DNA of 64,000 nucleotides from Panorpa germanica. Taxonomy: Eukaryota; Arthropoda; Insecta; Mecoptera; Panorpidae. The notes under the pieces are model-generated. The model was not told the DNA's origin. It was given only the letters and a program-made list of their open reading frames with translations, and ran no database searches. Where the stretch lies: NCBI GenBank assembly GCA_963678705.1, contig OY783223.1, positions 5,208,001-5,272,000 on the forward strand. The letters run 5' to 3'. A program made the position numbers and the translations under genes. Within the stretch, counting starts at the first letter, position 1, and each line of letters opens with the position of its first letter. Below are positions 21,091 through 34,262 of this stretch, in pieces.

Positions 21091-24000
21091 GTAAGAAAAT
21101 AATTGTTTTTATGTATATTTTAATTAAATGATATCATAAAGTTAGTATAATTGTAAATTTATTTATATATTATTTATAGCAGGACAGGTTTTAATTTAGT
21201 TTATGTAGTTTTGCTATTTTAATTTATTACTTTTTGAGATAGAGTAAAGAATTTTGCCTCTTAAATATAAGGCATTCTTAATTTAATACCTTGGAAGATG
21301 CTATAAGTGTTTCCAAACTTTCTTAATAGTCTAGTTGCTTAATTATTGTTCATAGATATTCGAAATCTATATTTATAAACATAAAACAAATGCATCTTCA
21401 AGATTACAGGAAGAGCTGTGTTTGTTAAAGGAAAAGTTCAGCTATTAATTACAGATATTCAGTTGTGATAACTCTAATATTTTATTGTTGTTTTTTCATA
21501 TGTATAAAGCACAGAATATTGAGTTAATCATATATTTCTAATTGCTGAATAATTTGAACACACGCTTTTAATACGCTTCTACATTAAACTACAGAGAACA
21601 TATGAGGTTTTTAATTGAATTATTAGTGTGCAATAAACCATACCAGCTATAAATAATTTACTACGTATTTTAATACAACTAATACATTTTTATTTAAAAA
21701 TAATTAAATTAAATACATCCTGTATTTATATTTTAAGCGAATATCAAAACCATTACTTTAACATTGCCAATAGATGGCAGCATCTCTTAGCTGATAATTA
21801 TTAAATATTTTACCTAATAAATCCATACTTTAACATAGAGTTGGTTAATATTCTTTTCATATTTAAATCTGTGTAGTTTTAATTATTACTTTTTTCTATT
21901 AGTTTTAATTCTATTTGATTATAGATAGAGAAGACTCGAACCATTAGTTTTATAAAATGTCTGATTATTGAAATATAAATTAAAGTAATTAAAAAGCTAC
22001 TTAAAAGCGGAAGATTGTGTGTGTAAAATGGAAATTATGCCACTATAAATTTAATACCGACATGTCCTCTAAAATAATGCAATTTTACGCATATTACACA
22101 AAATTTCTGAACCAGCTACAAATCTATATCTTTATTTCTATATTTATTGATACATAATTTTTTCAATTAGACGGACAATTAACAAATTGGCTATAAACGA
22201 TTTATATTTTCAAATGGAATATCAGTTTTTCTATTGTTAAATGTTGTTCACTCATATCGGAGTAATTATGCTTTTGATTTTTATTATTTGCATTTAAAGT
22301 AAATACATTTAATACCTACATTTAATAGGTACCTATTTCTTTTGTTATTTACTTCTACAACTTTTTAAATTTTTTAGTACATATCAACTAAACATGAAAT
22401 GTAAACTCATGTATTATTTAACGTAATATCTGTTACCTAACGTTACGTTTTGTTATTTACCGAAGTTTAACATAATATTATGTTATATTATTGAATAAAT
22501 GCAAAGGACATTAAAAATTTATTAATTCAATATCTAAAATTATATAATCTTCAATAAAAAGCTTTATTAATGTCAACAAACGTTAATTTATCTCGAAAGG
22601 TAACTTTGTTATGTAATCTTACGTTATAATAATCTATAAAATTTTATATAACATATGTAAAAAATATTTGAAATGTCTTTAATATATTTCTGGTTTTAAA
22701 AAATAATTTTACATTAAAATGTTGTTATTGTTTATATAAAAAGTAATAAATATTTGTATATTTCTTTTTTATATTTGAAAATATATAAAAACAATAATAA
22801 TATCGAATTATACCATGTAATTTAAAATTTTTATTTCAATGTAACTATAAATATATTTTAATTTCTTTAAATAATCAATTTATTTATACTTTATGTTGCA
22901 ATTATTTATGGAATAAATAAACCAATATATATTTTTCGCATTTCTAACTTAATACGTAATTGAAATAACAATAAATAATAACTATCAAAAGTTTTATATA
23001 TATAAAAATATTATTTATAAATGTTAGTAGAGATTCACACTAAGCTAAAATAGTTTACTTATTTGATTGCTAGATGTCTTATTATATATGATTTGCAAAT
23101 ATTAAAATTTAATTTAATTTATACAATTAATGTTTAAACAATTATATGCTGTTATATTCAAGAAAGTTATATTTCGCTAATGTTAAATTTTCTATAATTT
23201 TGAGAAGACTTGGTCAAGTTTTCGTACATACAAATATGAATTTATATTCAGATAACCATTTTAATTAAAACTTATTTTTCTTTTATCATACTTATTAGAT
23301 AAAATTATAAAATAAATAGTCTATGTCCCTAACTACTTCAGTAAAATATAAATATAAAACAAAAAGGATGGGTCAGGTACCTTGTATCTATTCGTATCTT
23401 CAGCTTAAATTCCAGTTGCACTTTTTAGGTTAGAGTATTATTTATAAAAACACACTTTTTAAGAAAAGTATTTATTAAAAATCAAACACTAATTAGTAAT
23501 TTGTAACACCACAATTGTTTTTCACAATTAATGATTAGATATAATTACGAAAAGAAATATTTTACTTGTTGGAGTCCCTTGCCAGTTTTATATAATTTAT
23601 TACTTTAAAAATATGTTGTAAGAAAAAGTATTACATTAAAATGAAACGTTTAATACTCATTTATAAACAAAAGCACTTTTCACGTTTTGCAAAACACTTC
23701 TTTTTAATTTTAAGTTATATTTCAAAATTCTGTTAAACATCAACTATTGACATTTTAATATTTAAATTTAAACTGCTGCCACCTTGCAGATGATTTTGTA
23801 AATATATATTTAAATAAATTACACAGAATTTAAAACTGTTGTTGAAAATTCTGTTGTTGTTTTTCGATTTGATATTTTATAATCAATAATTGATAGTTAT
23901 TTGTATTATTTCCAACGTGACTACGTTTTTAACAACCTAATACCTCGAATTCTTTTCGAAAGAAATATTTCTACAAGTGAAAAGGGTTTGTCTCTTTACT

Positions 24001-26030
24001 AAATATCGATAAAGTAGATTTACCTTATCTATTAAATATCTCCAACATTTTTAAATTGTAGATCTACTTTTAGATAATTTTTATATGACATATACCAAAC
24101 TGTTTTCATCGTATATGTATAAATGAAATATCATTAGTTGATTTCATATATTTTTTTAATATATACAATTTTATATCTGTATTTAATAGCAATGGTAGCC
24201 GATGACGTGAACGATTCATTTAGTACTTAAAGGAGGGAAGTAAAGGGGTAGATTGCTTCAAGCGGGTGGATTTAAATTAGGGTTGAATATAAATAAAAGG
24301 GGAGAGTCCAGTATATTTATATTTATACATATACCGATCGATATTATGAACATAGCTAACACTTTTTTAAATGTATTAAACCTAAAGAAAATTTTACATT
24401 ATTTGCAAACTTATTTCACATTTTTATGTTGTTTCGTTAATGAGATATCAGCATGTAAGATTTGTAGGTAACGAGAAACCCACCAGGTTTTATTATATAT
24501 AACAATATAATTGTATAAGAGGTGTATCAGTAAGAGATGACTGTTTTAAATTTGCCTGTATTTTGTACCAATGCTACTTTGACATTTGAAATTAAATTTA
24601 TTTAGTTTAATGATATTGGGAATTACTCATGGGACGTTAAAATGCAGAAAAATTGTAATAATTTACTGTCAAAATGTTCTTGTTTCTTTCTTATTTATTC
24701 GACATAGAGTGATCACATATATTTCATCATTTACCACTGTTTCACTTCCTAATTTGTATTTTTCTTTAAAGTAATGCCTTTTGTGTTATATTAGTAATGA
24801 ATTCTGAGCTGAAACATTATAATCCGGCGTTTTATCATTGAAATAGAGCTGTATCTATTTCTAATCGTAATAGAAAACATAACCAAACGAATTTGTGGTC
24901 CTCTGTTACACAAGCCAAGGAGTCTATTTGTGCAATGGCATATTTCATAAAATTTCCCATGTAATAGCTTCACGATTAATACATATTTTTTTAAATATTC
25001 GTCTTATTTTACGTTTTATTTAATAAACAAAATAGTCAGCTCCTGCTGATACATTTATTAATAGGGTATGAAACTTTACTTATCCAAGAAGATAACCTTT
25101 TCAAAAAGTAATCAACTACAAACAACAAATACATCAGTTTTTGTAAAGCTATTTGATTTAAGAAGGTTAAAAGTTTATTAAAATAAAATACATATATTTT
25201 ATTTTCATATTTATACACAATATATTTTTGCCAGAGTTTTCAGCGAGTTTCAACTGAATAAGATTTATATATAGAATTTACAAGTTGAAAAATATAAAAA
25301 TAAAATAAAAGCAAATTAAATTATAAATCAAATTAAAATTTGAAAAAAAAAGCAGGAAAAATGAGAAATTATTTTACTTGAAATATAAATCATTTGTTTA
25401 ATTACATTGTGTTTTAAAATAGAAATTATTTTTTTGTAAATTCATAAAAATGAATTATTGAATGCGTATAATTTTAATGTCAAGAGGGTTGTATAAGTTG
25501 CAGGCGTAGCGAAACTGTGTTGGTGAGAATAGTAGACTATGTATTAACAGGTTCAGTGACATTCATTTTGTGAATAATCATATTGAACATGGTTAGTTAG
25601 TTATCTAAAGACAATTTTGTTTCAAGTCTGCTCATTTGCATACTTATTATTTGTAAAAAAATAGTCTTGGTTTTGTTTGTGTAGTTACAAGACAATATTG
25701 TCTTAGCACAGACTTATCGCAATTGTCGCCCGTTCTCTTAAGTTACCATGGCTCGTACAGATCAATCAGTCTGTAATCCATTCGATCAAACCCTTATTTT
25801 ACTTCAACTTTCATCAAATTGTAATGGACTAAATCATATTCGCCTTTAGTTTTTCGTTTTTTACTGATTTACTTTATAATACATAATTTTTTATAGTATG
25901 ACTGTATTTAATAAACTGTCTTGAATTTAAATGTTTTTAAAGTATGAATTTTATTGAATTGAAGAAAGAAAACCTCTCTATCAAATAGAGAAAACGTTGT
26001 AAACGTTTGGGGTAAAGTTGATAAAAGGTT
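21091..26030. other. AT-rich non-coding stretch
   Basis: Nearly 5 kb of very AT-rich sequence with no long open frame, no recognised repeat family and no RNA gene. Short frames (for example 24253-24471 and 24586-24774) have the composition of random AT-rich DNA. Consistent with a long intron or intergenic DNA. Confidence 0.6.
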
Positions 26031-26499
26031 AGTCAATGGTATAGGGTTAACACCATGTGCACCGGGAGGAGGGTTGAAGGGGGCGTATTTGCACCCTCTG
26101 CTATGAAAGAAAATTGTCCAAATTTGTTCAAAATCTTGTCAACGAATTCAATGTCTTCCTCTTTTACACTTTTTCTATGAATACTAAGCATCTACCTCCT
26201 TGAAAGTAATCCTGCCGGTTTCTATAGGTAACTTAAGACATTTGCACTAGATATGGCAAGGCATTGATAAGGTTTTTTTAAATATTTATTTGAGTGCATC
26301 AAATTTCGAAAGTAATTAGCACTTAAAATAATATATACATTTGTAAATTAAGGAGATTAAATTAGTTTGATTGGTAAAGGTAATAAGGTTTTTTTTGGCT
26401 TTCCCTGCTTTCAAATATCTGCTTGTAGTCCTCAGGAATATTACAGTTTTGTCTGTTAGTGGGTTGCTACATTGTTCATATATTGGTTGTTATTCTCTT

Positions 26500-26800
26500 T
26501 TGCATAAGTAGATATGAGTAAGATTTGTATGACCTATCATGAGTACTACTTCCAGGCCATAAGGTTCTTGTCTGTCATGCCTCACGCCCTCATAAAGAGT
26601 TTAACTTTGGAAAGCCTCATAAATACCTGTTTCGCTTGCCACGTGAACCTCAGGACTATCCGATTGGTGCCTTATGTGATATATGTCTTTAGTTATTCAA
26701 GCCTTATAAGGCCCCTGTTAGGACACTGTCAGGTTGGTGCCTTCACAACGGTTTGCTATTATAGCGAAGTATTTCAATGCTAAGACAATGATATTAGTAC
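26500..26800 (+). other. GC-richer island with an 89-codon open frame, unexplained
   Basis: The open frame 26514-26783 starts MSKICMTYHEYYFQAIRFLS and is Cys- and aromatic-rich, with no family signature or signal peptide. A short phrase (GATTGGTGCCTT, then GGTTGGTGCCTT about 70 bases later) is repeated. It could be an old transposon piece or non-coding RNA. There is no splice context strong enough to call an exon. Confidence 0.2.
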
Positions 26801-27320
26801 GTTGGCTACATATAAAGTCGTAAATAAATGAATGTATAATTAACATCGACCGCCTTTTTATAGTCATTTAATAACGGCCATACGGGGTACGACACCATAC
26901 GTCCTATCGTCTACATAGTTAAAATATATAAAGTTATTCCAAGTAATTTAAGTAATTTTGTATAAAACAATAAAAAAAATATAAATTTAAATTATATACT
27001 TCATCCACATTTTACAAAAATAAAAACCAAATGTTATTTTAATATTCATATTTAACTACTTAAAAAAAAACAATATAATACAATAAAATAGCTTTAATAA
27101 CCCCCGAACCCTTCATTTATTTCAGTTAATTTATTACTTTAACCCTTTTCTTTTAATAAAAAAATAGGTATTTCTCTAATGGTACTACCCTTATCGTGTA
27201 AAGGGTGGGTATACAGTCTTTATATTGGAAATAAAATATATAAAGGTAGCAAGCATTTTTTGTAACAGATCTTGACATTTTCAGTTATGTTTATCCTCAT
27301 GTTAGAATGTACAACTAAAC

Positions 27321-27866
27321 TTGGGAAATGAGGAAAAAGGAAACAGATACTGGGAAAATAGTGAGGAAAGAAAATGTAGAGTGTGCGGAGCGGAGGACGA
27401 AACACTGGAGCACATTAAGTTTGATTGTAAGGAAAAAGTAGGAAGTGAGATGAATATTAGGCAGCTATTAAAGGGAGGCAGTGAAGGAAAGAGGTGGATG
27501 GCGGAAATAGTAAAAAGGAAAGGAAAAACAGGAGAATAAATAAGCTGGTGGCTGGGTTGTACAAGGAACAGGAAGAGAGCGGACTAAAAGAGGAAGTGAA
27601 GGGAAGCAGGAGAAAGAAAGAAGTAGCGAGGAAACAGTTAAACTTCAGTCCAGAAAAATAGACTAGGGAATAGACCAGTTCAGAAGGAAGACTAGAGAAA
27701 AATGAAGGAAGAGGGTCAAGAGAAGAAGAAGCAGAAAGTACTTTTGGAAATAAAAAGGTCTAGAATAATGTAAATTTAATGGTAAGTTGAAGTATATGAA
27801 ATGTATTAAGAATGTAGATGGTAAAGCCGAAAGGCGAACAATAAACAACAATTAATAATAATAATA
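27321..27866 (+). pseudogene. Non-LTR retrotransposon 3' end (5'-truncated), copy 1
   Basis: The frame 27321-27539 carries the C-terminal finger-like motif of a non-LTR reverse transcriptase polyprotein (ERKCRVCGAEDETLEHI, then a Cys seven residues later) and ends GKRWMAEIVKRKGKTGE. A purine-rich 3' region follows, then AAAGCCGAAAGGCGAACAAT and a TAA/AAT repeat tail (to about 27866), as in clades that end in TAA repeats. Everything upstream of this region is missing: a dead-on-arrival insertion. Confidence 0.8.
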
Positions 27867-28549
27867 CTATTTCCGATATCATTGTATGAAACGATTTAAT
27901 ACTTTTAATAATACTCTTTATTTTATTTAAACCAGATAAATATTTTTTTTCTGGTTCCCAAATTTATAAAATTGAGTTAAATAATACAAACAATTTTTGA
28001 GTATAAAAATAAACATGTATAGTTGGAGGTACAGGTTTAAAAGCTAATGTTATAAAGGGTCTTTTAACCCTTTACAAATCGTGTTATTTTCTGAATTCAC
28101 TTGGTCCCTGTAACCACTCTGTATATTCCTAGAAAAATATACAATTTCTTTATTAATTATTTATTAAATAATTATATTGGATGAATACTTTTTTTTAACA
28201 ATAATTTTGACTGTATTTATTATTGTAGGTTTTGTATATTTTATGTCACGCCTATTTATAGGACTTGTCCCCCACCCACTTTCTTTATTTTATAACGACT
28301 AATCAAAATGTTCGGATTGGTAATTTATAGCAATAGTACTTTGCTCTGTAGCAAAGAGTCATGCATAAGATATGTTTAATTTGATTAAAAATTGTCTTAA
28401 TTTATTCATACTGTCTAATTTTGTAACTCTTCTTCTGACGCCATACGTTATGAATTAGGCTAGTATGTTATTCATTTGTTTGTTAATATTGAAAAATAAT
28501 AGCTTATGGTGAAACGAGACTTAGCCATTTTTTCTAGCGAAATATAGAT

Positions 28550-28772
28550 GGCGATACTATACAGCAGGTTAAATATTATCAAAAGAACTATGTTTTTTAT
28601 GTTTAAATCGTTTTATGTAAGTAACTATAAACGCGAATCAAAATCTAAAGCTGCAATTAGTTAGATGAATAACGTATCTACATTTTAAGCTTACTTCCAC
28701 TGACTTTTAATGAGTTGGAACCGCAAAAATAACTTTTTAAAATTAATATTGGTATATTTTCTAGTTAAAGAC
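28550..28772 (+). repeat. Dispersed repeat, inverted partner of 39166-39393
   Basis: Begins GGCGATACTATACAGCAGGT and contains AACTATAAACGCGAATCAAA and GAGTTGGAACCGCAAAAATA. The reverse complement is found with few differences at 39166-39393, 10.4 kb away. No coding capacity; family not assigned. Confidence 0.75.
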
Positions 28773-28949
28773 CATATGAGGTGGCTAGATGCAAAGGGAT
28801 GTAAGTGATAAAAGTAAAATTCTCAGTAGGTTTTAGAATTCACGCTATATAGTAAATTGTCCAAATTTTCGCTTATGTCTCTGTGCCAGTAAATAGTTTA
28901 ATACATCTTCTATAGTTTGCTTAGATAACTTCTGGTTATCTCAAATTTT

Positions 28950-29988
28950 CAAAATTTGTCACTTATGGTACATCCCTTTGCTTCTAGACGCCTCATTTGC
29001 ATAACCCATAAACTGCACAGGCTGACAAACAACTGCTTACATGAACATAGTTATTCACTGTGTACGCACTTTTTATGTGTGCATTTTGTAAAAGTATGTA
29101 CTTGGTTCGCGTGCGCTTTTTGTCGTGTAATCGCGTATACATGTAGTGCGATTCAACGATTTATGAGTGCGTAATGCATCTAGCTTGCACTCATCTGTCG
29201 TGCGCGCTTTGTGGACACGGCGTAAGCAGTTTGTACATGTCGGCGCTTCCACATCCAGAGTACAGCACTTATATCGTAAGAATAATAACCACATTGAACT
29301 CGTAAATCATCCCCATACAATTTATAAAGGATGACAATGTCCATTACTTTTTCCAGCATTATTATCTCCTCATAATCGTAATTAACCACCCATTTGACTA
29401 ATTCTGCGGTTTTTAAACATGATCCCTTACCGCACCGTCCCCCGTGACCCCGACCCAGGACCCCGAATCCCTAAACAACTTACACAATCTTTTTCCAACA
29501 TCTAAATTGATGGAACCGGGTGTACCCCGGTCGTTTAAAGGATTTGTGACAAGGGGTACGAGTTAGGGGAGGAGGATGAACAAGGATTTACGCAGTCTGT
29601 GAGGTCGTATCGTGTCTAACGGGGCGGTTTTTTTATGTATGTGTATACAGTTTTGTTGATACTTTCTCCGCGCGCTACTAAATAAGGGTGTAAATGGGGA
29701 GAGGCGGGGGGTAGCGACTGTCTGATTTTGTCGCTTAACTGTTGCCATTTTAGTATGAAAGCCAGGTGTGGCCAAGCTTGCACCAGTGTTACATTTTCTG
29801 GGTTTGGTTGTTATCAAGTTAAATTGATTATATACATACATAACCATAAACTTATTAGGTATGTCACAAACACTGATATTGAAAAAAGATATTGTGATTG
29901 ATATACCGTCAATCGGAATTAGGAATAAGTTAAACATGATCCAATAAGGCATGCATTGATAACCAGGCCTCACGCATTTCGCGCATAA
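28950..29988. other. GC-richer non-repetitive stretch, no gene called
   Basis: From about 28950 to 29560 the base composition is mixed, with overlapping short frames on both strands. 29420-29480 is C-rich on the plus strand (CCCCGTGACCCCGACCCAGG) and 29560-29720 is G-rich. The 146-codon minus-strand frame at 29563-30003 begins inside MITE copy E and shows no family motif, so it was not called. Function unknown. Confidence 0.3.
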
Positions 29989-30600
29989 TGGTCGATTTTT
30001 CAATTGTTGATTGAAATTGATGTTAATAAATGTGTATTGGCATGTCTATTTTATTAAATATCTAAATATTGACGGAGATATAGCAATTAAAAATTTAAAT
30101 TGTAGTTTTAGCGCTAGAAATGGTCGGCCATATTTGTATGACGTGAAATGCATCTTAACGTCAGTTATTTGTTGAGTAGATTAGTGCTGTGGTAATGTTT
30201 TGTAGCTGTTGGTAGTCGAAATAATCAAGTCAAGTCAAAGAATAATAAGTTTTTATTTTATTTAACCCCGTTACTGCAGACATAATATTGAAATTTTATT
30301 GTTCCTTGAAATAACAGAGATTTATGAGCTATAACGTGGGTAACCTGTAAACTTGTCAGAGTTCTGTCAAGAATATATCTCTTTTACGCTTTAGCAGTTG
30401 TGAGGTCACATAAAGTTGGAATGTTGTACAACGTTGAATCCCTTTAATAATTGAAGGGACAAAATGACTTTTTTAATTGTTAATATTTCTTGAAATATAA
30501 TAAGTTATTAAAAAATAATTGGGCATCTGAGGTTCTAGTAACTCATTTTATCAATATATAGGACAATTTTATAGAAATTAAGACATAGGACACAAGCCCA
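29989..30600 (+). mobile_element. MITE family 1, copy E (5'-truncated)
   Basis: Similarity begins at TGGTCGATTTTTCAATTG, so the left terminus and first 25 or so bases are missing. The right terminus GGACACAAGCCCA is intact. A stretch of about 60 bases near 30345-30410 differs from other copies, replacing the usual sequence before the TTGGAATG segment. Confidence 0.85.
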
Positions 30601-31011
30601 TTAATGCACTAACAATTATCGATAATAATAATATGCAAAACTTTTAAAGATAATTTAACCGCCTTTTGTAAAAATCCACGTTTGCCACTCCTGATATATC
30701 TATATATATATTTTCGGGGTTAACAAGTGGTGATAGGTGGTAGAATGGGTGTTGCAATATTTCTTATAGGCGTCAAAATAAGGCGGCCTGATCAACCGCA
30801 AATATATAAATGTAAAAAATATCACTTAAATAAAATTTATCATCCCTTAAATAATAATACAACACGCATGTTAGTGGGGTAAATATTCCGCCCCTTATAG
30901 GAGGGATGGCAGGTCGATGTTAATAATAAATAAATTGATAAAATCGGTTTTGGGATAATGTCATGTTCTAACATGTTCATTTCATTTTATATTATTTACA
31001 TGTAAAGATTT

Positions 31012-31366
31012 CTAAAAAAATTAAGAAAAACTATATTATATTATAACCTCCGAAATGTGACAATCTGTCAAAATGCAGTAGGATTTACATTTAAAAGAAG
31101 TTTAATGTCAGTTTTTGAAAAATATAGAAGAAAAATCAATTTCTATTACTAATTGTTATTAAAAATAGCAATTTTAATTATTTCACATACAATTTTGTTG
31201 AACTGTCAAAATTTATATTACAAACGACGCATGCGCACCAACTAAATTAACTAAATTTAAATTAACACACAAATGTGAAAAGGAATGCTTAAACGAAACC
31301 TTAAAAATCTAGATTACAATATTAAATAAAAACATTAAATTAAATATCAAAACAGGGAATGAGGCT
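31012..31366 (+). repeat. CACTCACTG-family element, copy 1 (degenerate ends)
   Basis: Shares ATTAAGAAAAACTATATTAT, GACAATCTGTCAAAATGCAG and a body ending ATCAAAACAGGGAATGAGGC with the copies at 49270 and 56246. The left inverted terminus is not recognisable. Confidence 0.7.
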
Positions 31367-31879
31367 TTAAAGAAGTTTTAAAATTTCAATAATTATAAAA
31401 AAAAAATATTTTTGACTAGTGCTGCTATCTTAAAATCAAATCGTGAACTATTACTGTTTGGGAAAGATTATTAAATACATAATAGCTTCAATATGGACCT
31501 ATTATATTATTCTCACTCACACACATGCATTATACACACACGTATTTTTATAATTCATATAATGTATCATTACTTCCTTATCTCTTGTTAACTTATTTAT
31601 TTTTTAACTTATAAATTAAATTTAATTTAAGAATTATATCATGTTTAATTGTACTATGGCGCCGTTACTAAATTATATTTCCTCTTTTAATAATATAGTG
31701 TTTTGTATAGTTGAAATACATGTTTAAACTGGTCTACCTTTGTCCATTGCTTTATTTACGGCTATTTAAACTGTGACGTCATATTCGCTGATCATTGTCC
31801 TTTTATAGATTCGTTTAGCGTCTAAATCATACTGCGTTGCAAGATTCTCTCTAAATAAATAAATATTTGATGGGGACTA

Positions 31880-32200
31880 AATTTTGCAACATATTATACC
31901 GGTCTGTCTATTAAATTTTTCGTCTGACTGATAATTTGCGTACCACCCTTCGTGTGATCCTATCAACGGAAGTGGAAGTAGCAAAGAAAGTGTGGTTAAG
32001 AGTAGGACGCACTCCGTCGCGACGCATGGTATTGGTGTCAGATGTTCCCCAAGTCTTACTGATATACAGACATTACCCTCTCCCTCCCCACTCTTCTCCT
32101 TAACACCAAAAAAGCAATCATGTTGTGATTTGTCAGATTGACACCTGAGGGTGTTGGAAAAACGGTGAAAATCGCGCTAAAGAAAATGGAAAGTTACGCA
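31880..32200. other. GC-richer island with a plus-strand open frame, unexplained
   Basis: A plus-strand frame without an initial ATG runs from about 31911 to 32100 (STEVEVAKKVWLRVGRTPSR, then VSDVPQVLLIYRHYP). Its composition differs from the surrounding AT-rich DNA and it could be an exon or an old transposon piece. No family recognised. Confidence 0.2.
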
Positions 32201-32302
32201 GGAGGTTTGTTGTGTACGGTTGTTCGAATTTTTGATATGAGATAAGCTAATATTAGGGATTATTTGATCGAATTTTATAAAAGGGAGGAGGTATGCATAA
32301 TA

Positions 32303-32400
32303 CATCCATATGATTTTTAGATAGTAACATTCTCCAACTGATATGTGTCAAAATTTCAAGACATTCTGACCATTGGTTTACGAGTTACAGTGGTTTTAGT
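32303..32400 (-). repeat. Short dispersed repeat (ACCACTGTAAC family), copy 1
   Basis: The reverse complement of the unit that also occurs at 38421, 43901 and 62712: AAAACCACTGTAACTCGTAA, then AATTTTGACACATATC, then ATCTAAAAATCATATGGAT. About 100 bases, non-coding; probably a conserved part of a larger transposon. Confidence 0.75.
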
Positions 32401-32502
32401 AATCTTACAATTTTTAAAACAATGCAAAAATCTGAATTTCAAAATTTTGAGCAACGGTTTGACAAGTGTTAAGGGTTCTTAGCCTATGCTTCCTATAGAT
32501 TA

Positions 32503-33016
32503 AAAGTGTGTCCAAAATGTGTGCGAGAGAGAAAGGTATACGTTCCTATTTGTTCTCTATGCGCATGCGTCGTAAGTGACAGCTGTCTAAATATAATAAA
32601 TATTAATATTCTATTCAGATATAATAAATATTATATATGTAAAGAAATTATATTTCTTTAGTTGATACAAAGCTCGTCTGTCGGTAAAACAGTGACCGTT
32701 CAGTGAAAACATATACTCATGACCGCCATAGATGTCGCTGTAGGGATAACGGCCAACACAGTTATTTATATTTCACGTTTTTAGTTATATTTATATATAG
32801 TTTATTTATATTTATACATATCTACATTATTCTACATCAATATATTGTCATATTTAACAATTGTCACGTATTATATCTAGACAGCTTTACCTTGACAACT
32901 GTCACTTTCGACGCATGCGCGTAGAGAAAAAATGGGAACATATACCTTTCTCTCTCGCATACATTTTGGACACACTTTCAGGTCCGGCATTCTCTCTCCA
33001 TATATATATGCTCTAA
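32503..33016. mobile_element. Fold-back MITE with long inverted arms, copy 2
   Basis: Same layout as 10484-10960: left arm GTGTCCAAAATGTGTGCGAG onward, centre with ATAGATGTCGCTGTAGGG, right arm ending at CCATATATATATGCTCTAA. About 50 extra bases near 32677-32720 (TCTGTCGGTAAAACAGTGAC) are absent from the other copy. Confidence 0.85.
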
Positions 33017-33750
33017 GTATGGGTAAGGTTTTTGCTTTAATTGTGTTAGAAAAATGTATTTTTTTATATGTAGACTATCTAGTTTACAAATCGTATGAAA
33101 AAATTTCAAATTTTGAAAAAAATTGCTGAAATAACGAACAAATTTTGTTGAAGAAATACATATGAATTTATATTATATAGATTAAAGACATTACAGACGT
33201 TGCTTTGCGATGGGGTAAACGTCGGTTATTAATAAAAGTAATTACACGATTTTTAATACAAAGGGCGGGATTATACCAGATTGATATTTATAGGGTAATA
33301 AAAGAATCAAGTAATATTTGAAATGCAGATCATAATTGATTATTCCGTAAACTTTTTTGTTTATAATATTCTTATACATAAATATAAGAAGTCTAGTAAA
33401 GCCGCCTTTGCAAAACAAAGAAATAAACAAATGAAAAAATATTGTAAGATCAAAATTAATTAATTGTCATATGTAAAATACAGCTGACTTGAAATTATTT
33501 AACTTTAAGAAAAAAACAAAAACAATTACACGATTTAATTAGTCATTGATAGTTTTGTTCTTTTGGTTTATTTTTAATGGGCTTTTGTTTTGTTATGTTG
33601 GCTGCAGATGCTGATTTACACATTACGTTTTCATATATAACGTACATACTAAACTTAAGCGTCCGCAGAAAGTTTGTCAGTAGTTCCGTATATCCGTAAA
33701 ATATATAAACAGTTTTGTTTTCAAAAAAAGAAACAAAAACATGATTTGCT

Positions 33751-33951
33751 TTATTTTAAAACAGTTCTGTGTTTCGAAAACAGACTGTCCACATTGAACA
33801 GATTAGTTTTGTTTTTAGTGTTCTTGTATGTGTCCCATAACAATTTAGTATCCCACAAATTATTGTGTTGGCGATACATTTCTATTAAATTGCTGGTCTT
33901 ATCTTTTGTCCACTGCATTTTCCACTTATTTATAACATCTCTTGGAACTAG
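33751..33951 (-). pseudogene. MADF-domain fragment, probable PIF/Harbinger accessory protein remnant
   Basis: The minus-strand frame between stops reads VINKWKMQWTKDKTSNLIEM, then YRQHNNLWDTKLLWDTYKN. This is the start of a MADF (Myb/SANT-like, DNA-binding) domain, with the characteristic LIE-YR-H--LWD pattern. PIF/Harbinger transposons encode such a protein next to the transposase. The frame ends after about 67 codons with no ATG at the start, and the flanks (33580-33720 and 33990-34170) are rich in TTTTGTTTT/AAAACAAAA blocks. A truncated transposon or domesticated exon is possible; a decayed copy is favoured. Confidence 0.55.
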
Positions 33952-34189
33952 TTACTAGCCGAATGATAAACAACAACTGACAAGCGCAACTGTTCACAAA
34001 AAACAAAACTGCATGTTCAAATCAAGCAGACTAAAAAACAACAACCAAGTGTGTTTGTGTTTTGTTTACTAAAACAGTTTTTAAAGACAAAAATGTTTTA
34101 AGAACTGTTCATGTTTCACAAAACATTGGTGTTTTTGTTCGTGTTTTATTGTTTTGTCTCTCTGGTGTAAACCTGACATTACATTTTAA

Positions 34190-34262
34190 CTAGCGCAGAC
34201 TTCAAATCAGGGGGTGGATCGCTTTTACCCCTATCGCGGACGCCCATGCATTTACAAGTTTA
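34190..34262 (-). repeat. Possible second-type Helitron-like end
   Basis: AACTAGCGCAGACTTCAAATC, then CGCTTTTACCCCTATCGCGGACGCC. A similar arrangement lies at 60620-60690 (TCTAGTAGATTCACTGG, TTTACCCCTAACTTCGGACGCC). CTAG sits at the minus-strand end in both. A clear hairpin is not visible, so the Helitron reading is weak. Confidence 0.3.

Noticed and set aside
24253-25218. Several 60-72 codon frames on both strands
   Set aside because: Random-length frames in AT-rich DNA without repeats, domains or splice context.
29563-30003. 146-codon minus-strand frame
   Set aside because: It begins inside MITE copy E, has no domain or codon signature, and runs through mixed-composition DNA.
33674-33958. 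94-codon plus-strand frame
   Set aside because: Antisense to the MADF-like frame, which has the recognisable pattern.
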